NCBI GenBank assembly: GCA_036702975.1
Contig: DATNPX010000006.1
Span: 248,001-312,000, forward strand
Length of the DNA stretch: 64,000 nt
Direction of reading: 5' to 3'
Origin: DATNPX01 sp036702975
GTDB taxonomy: Bacteria; Cyanobacteriota; Vampirovibrionia; Obscuribacterales; Obscuribacteraceae
The position numbers and the translations under genes were made by a program. The notes under the pieces are model-generated. The model was not told the DNA's origin and did not search any database. It worked only from the letters and a program-made list of their open reading frames with translations. How positions within the stretch are numbered: position 1 is the first letter of the stretch; each line of letters starts with the position of its first letter. Shown in pieces: positions 61,920 to 64,000 of this stretch.

Positions 61920-62262
61920 ATCGGTCTGATTCCTTTGTACCGTTTCCGAGTACGGCTTCCAGTACGTTCTGTTGTGCTTGCCGTTCCTTCTGCTGGTCCA
62001 TTGCGCAAAACAAAGAGCAAAGCACGGCTGCCTTGAATGGCTCGCCTCGCTTAGACTGGATTAGACTTGAATTCGTCGCTCCAGAATCACGCTACAATTT
62101 CAGCCTAACACATGTAGTGAAATGTAGCCGTGTCTTGATCATATGCCCACAGCCAAGAGATGATTTGCCACTCAAGAGTGTGACTATTTGATTTTGCAAA
62201 AAAAGTTTTTGTTGCCGATGCAACTGCTGCATTGGGTGCCTACTTCCGGATCGGTCACAAGT
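61920..62262. other. Intergenic region, 343 bases
   Basis: This lies upstream of the sigma factor gene and downstream of the LysM gene, both on the minus strand. It includes the AAGGA ribosome site of the sigma factor and an A/T tract near 62198-62212 that could end the LysM transcript. I saw no convincing promoter hexamers, RNA gene or coding frame. Confidence 0.4.
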
Positions 62263-63996
62263 CTATTCTGGTGAGCCTTTTAGAGAATTATCCAGGAGTT
62301 GGAAATCGTCACTATCTGTCTTCAATTTCGTATCGTTTTGTTTCTTTTCTGAGATTACACTGCCGAGAATTGAGGACATCAACTCTTTGTCCAGCTGAGT
62401 TTCCTCGACTATAGTGACGAGATTGTCGACCGATCGATCGCCAGTTCTGCCCGCGTAGAAATTTGTTATGTCAGGCTCCCATACCGGCAGCATCAGTGTC
62501 TGTCTGGTTACCAACTGTACTACCGTCTTTCCCTCAACCTCGCTTTGTTTGACGCTGTTGCGATTGAGGTCGAGAATCAACCAAGCTATGTTTGGATCGT
62601 GAAAGATGGTTTCCGCTATGCTGATTAAAGTGTCATTTAGAGCCACTAAAATCGTGGGACGCCTAATGGCGTGTAAGCTTTCGTCAACCGGCGTTCTTGC
62701 ATCATCTTCAGTTTCTGTTGGCGCATAGTCTCGTTCTGAGTCGCTGGATCTGTCATTTTCAGACAGATTGAAACTGTTGCTCGCTCTGTTGAATCGATAG
62801 TTTTGGTTACCTCTGCTCCCTGCAGGGTTCGGTTTTACATCGTTTGATTTGGTCCCGAAACCCTCTATCGACGGTAGCGCCGGACCACTCCAATTCGTCA
62901 AGTTTGAACCATCGTGCGCCGACACATATACCGGAATTGGTCGTGCAGTGAGCCTTCGTGTTAACTCCTCGTACTGATTTTTTAGATTCTCCGGCAACTT
63001 TAATTGTTCGCGTAGTTTGCCTAAAAACGCGTCCATTTTTTGTTCGGCTGGACGTTGACTCCTAACTTGATCCGACTCTCCATGTTTGGATGTCTCTGGC
63101 ATTTTCTGGTTTGAATCGGTTCTGGACGCGTGGTCAACTTTGTTGTTCGCTTTGTCCGAACGCAGCCGCGATATACCACCAGAGGCGAGAATCATCGTCA
63201 GTGGTATTTCAACGCCAAATGTATGGCGTTTGTTTGAGCTCGAGGCATCGTTTTGCTGGACGAGTCTGCTCGTTATTTGTTCGTGCCGCGCCGACAGTCC
63301 AGGCCGAATGGTGAGTGGCTCTCGCCTTCCTTCCATGCGAAATCCTAGTGTTTGTGCAACTGAGGCTTTTGTACCAACTGTGTGTATGTCTTGGCGGCGC
63401 GACTGACTTACCGGACCAGCTTCGACCTTGGTGCTCAATTTGATACCGTCGAGTCGTTCAGCGACACGCTCTTGGGCTGTTAGTTTCGCTCCAGCTCGAT
63501 AACCCTGGTCGTTCGGATGTGTTGACACAGCGTCAGCTCGAGGGGGGCGATTTTGTTCCGCGCGAGCACGCTGAATTCCTGCTGAAGCGAGTATCAAGGT
63601 GAGAGCGATTTCGGTGCCGAGAACATAACGTTTTACATCTCCATTCGCTCTGAATGTTGTGTTGTATGGACTTCTTGAGACTTCAGAAGTGGCAGAATCT
63701 CCACTGCCTCGGCGGTTTGGAATAGAGGCAACATCGGTTCGTGCGGTCTTCCGTCCGGCGCTGGATGGATCGTTACCGACGCGCCGCGATGCGTCAGCTG
63801 GAAGAAGTTTCGACGGCGGTGTCGGCTTGCTGGCTCCTGCATCCTTGCTTTTGACGTTAATCGCAGGCGAAGCGTCAGCCGTCAACCTTCGAGCGCTCGG
63901 CAAACTTGCAGAAATGCTAGAACGAACGCTGAGCAATACTTTCTCACCATCTTTCCCGCTCGCGCCTGGTAGTGCGATCGTCAGTGGACGCGCCAT
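62263..63996 (-). CDS. LysM-domain protein with duplicated hydrophobic segment
   Basis: The protein has 577 residues from an ATG at 63996; the frame stays open to the window edge, so it may start further out. Most of it is low-complexity, rich in Ser, Arg, Asn and Pro. Two related segments occur near 125-145 (YVLGTEIALTLILASAGIQR) and 265-285 (HTFGVEIPLTMILASGGISR). A LysM-like domain lies near 455-520 (VALNDTLISIAETIFHDPNI, WLILDLNRN, TRQTLMLPVW) and could bind peptidoglycan or chitin-like glycans. No N-terminal signal is seen with this start. Function unknown. Confidence 0.65.
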   Translation of the reverse strand: MARPLTIALPGASGKDGEKVLLSVRSSISASLPSARRLTADASPAINVKSKDAGASKPTPPSKLLPADASRRVGNDPSSAGRKTARTDVASIPNRRGSGDSATSEVSRSPYNTTFRANGDVKRYVLGTEIALTLILASAGIQRARAEQNRPPRADAVSTHPNDQGYRAGAKLTAQERVAERLDGIKLSTKVEAGPVSQSRRQDIHTVGTKASVAQTLGFRMEGRREPLTIRPGLSARHEQITSRLVQQNDASSSNKRHTFGVEIPLTMILASGGISRLRSDKANNKVDHASRTDSNQKMPETSKHGESDQVRSQRPAEQKMDAFLGKLREQLKLPENLKNQYEELTRRLTARPIPVYVSAHDGSNLTNWSGPALPSIEGFGTKSNDVKPNPAGSRGNQNYRFNRASNSFNLSENDRSSDSERDYAPTETEDDARTPVDESLHAIRRPTILVALNDTLISIAETIFHDPNIAWLILDLNRNSVKQSEVEGKTVVQLVTRQTLMLPVWEPDITNFYAGRTGDRSVDNLVTIVEETQLDKELMSSILGSVISEKKQNDTKLKTDSDDFQLLDNSLKGSPE

Positions 63997-64000
63997 GTAC

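Noticed and set aside
1..64000. CRISPR arrays, insertion sequences with terminal repeats, tRNA and rRNA genes
   Set aside because: No regularly spaced repeats, no transposase frames and no T-loop/anticodon cloverleaf patterns were recognised by eye. A covariance-model search would be decisive.

Overview
The window reads as a chromosomal segment of a mid-GC, Gram-negative-type bacterium (TonB-like protein, L,D-transpeptidase, many signal peptides). Several traits suggest the non-photosynthetic cyanobacterial sister lineages (Melainabacteria/Vampirovibrionia, Obscuribacter-like): a transaldolase/phosphoglucose-isomerase fusion, secreted proteins with LExxxFG-type motifs, many TPR proteins and a short primary-like sigma factor. 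The taxonomic placement is inference; no rRNA or tRNA gene was found to test it.

Layout. 1-2.1 kb: a transglutaminase-like protein and a decayed tyrosine-recombinase gene, the only mobile-element trace. 2.2-12.2 kb: a carbohydrate block (cytosolic GH15 glucoamylase, tal-pgi fusion, zwf, glucokinase). 12.2-16.6 kb: a TonB-like protein, a sialate O-acetylesterase operon and YqeY. 16.6-22.4 kb: a TetR regulator facing twin palindromic operators ahead of a thioesterase and an acyl-CoA dehydrogenase, then a GH31 glucosidase. 22.4-25.5 kb: a diadenylate-cyclase-like (DACNV-type) protein converging on an AbrB/CpaF-N fusion, then a matrixin-like protease. 25.6-27.5 kb: queC-queE-queF. 27.7-30.3 kb: GIY-YIG protein, Gly/Tyr-rich secreted protein, lipase-maturation-factor-like membrane protein. 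30.5-35.7 kb: a TPR/pseudo-receiver/S53-protease operon, a single-domain response regulator, an XRE regulator and a small membrane protein. 35.9-39.2 kb: prolyl aminopeptidase, L,D-transpeptidase-like, NlpC/P60 and SDR genes. 39.2-53.7 kb: a purine-to-ammonia supercluster. 53.8-64 kb: an MDR oxidoreductase, an Lhr helicase, a SRPBCC-fold secreted protein, a sigma factor and a LysM protein cut by the window edge.

How it fits together. Glucose released by the GH15 and GH31 enzymes can be phosphorylated by Glk, interconverted by the Pgi half of the fusion, oxidised by Zwf and recycled through the Tal half. Uricase, HIU hydrolase, OHCU decarboxylase, allantoinase and allantoicase convert urate to ureidoglycolate plus urea, and a complete urease set (ABFCE facing GD) converts urea to ammonia. 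No ureidoglycolate lyase of a recognised family is present. The operon instead carries a malate-synthase/CitE-like aldolase (DUF6986 type), an M55 peptidase and an FAD oxidoreductase.

The candidates I rate highest for undescribed biology are the DAC-like protein with its convergent AbrB/CpaF-N partner, the unassigned tail of the purine operon, the pseudo-receiver/S53 protease operon and the twin-operator TetR switch.
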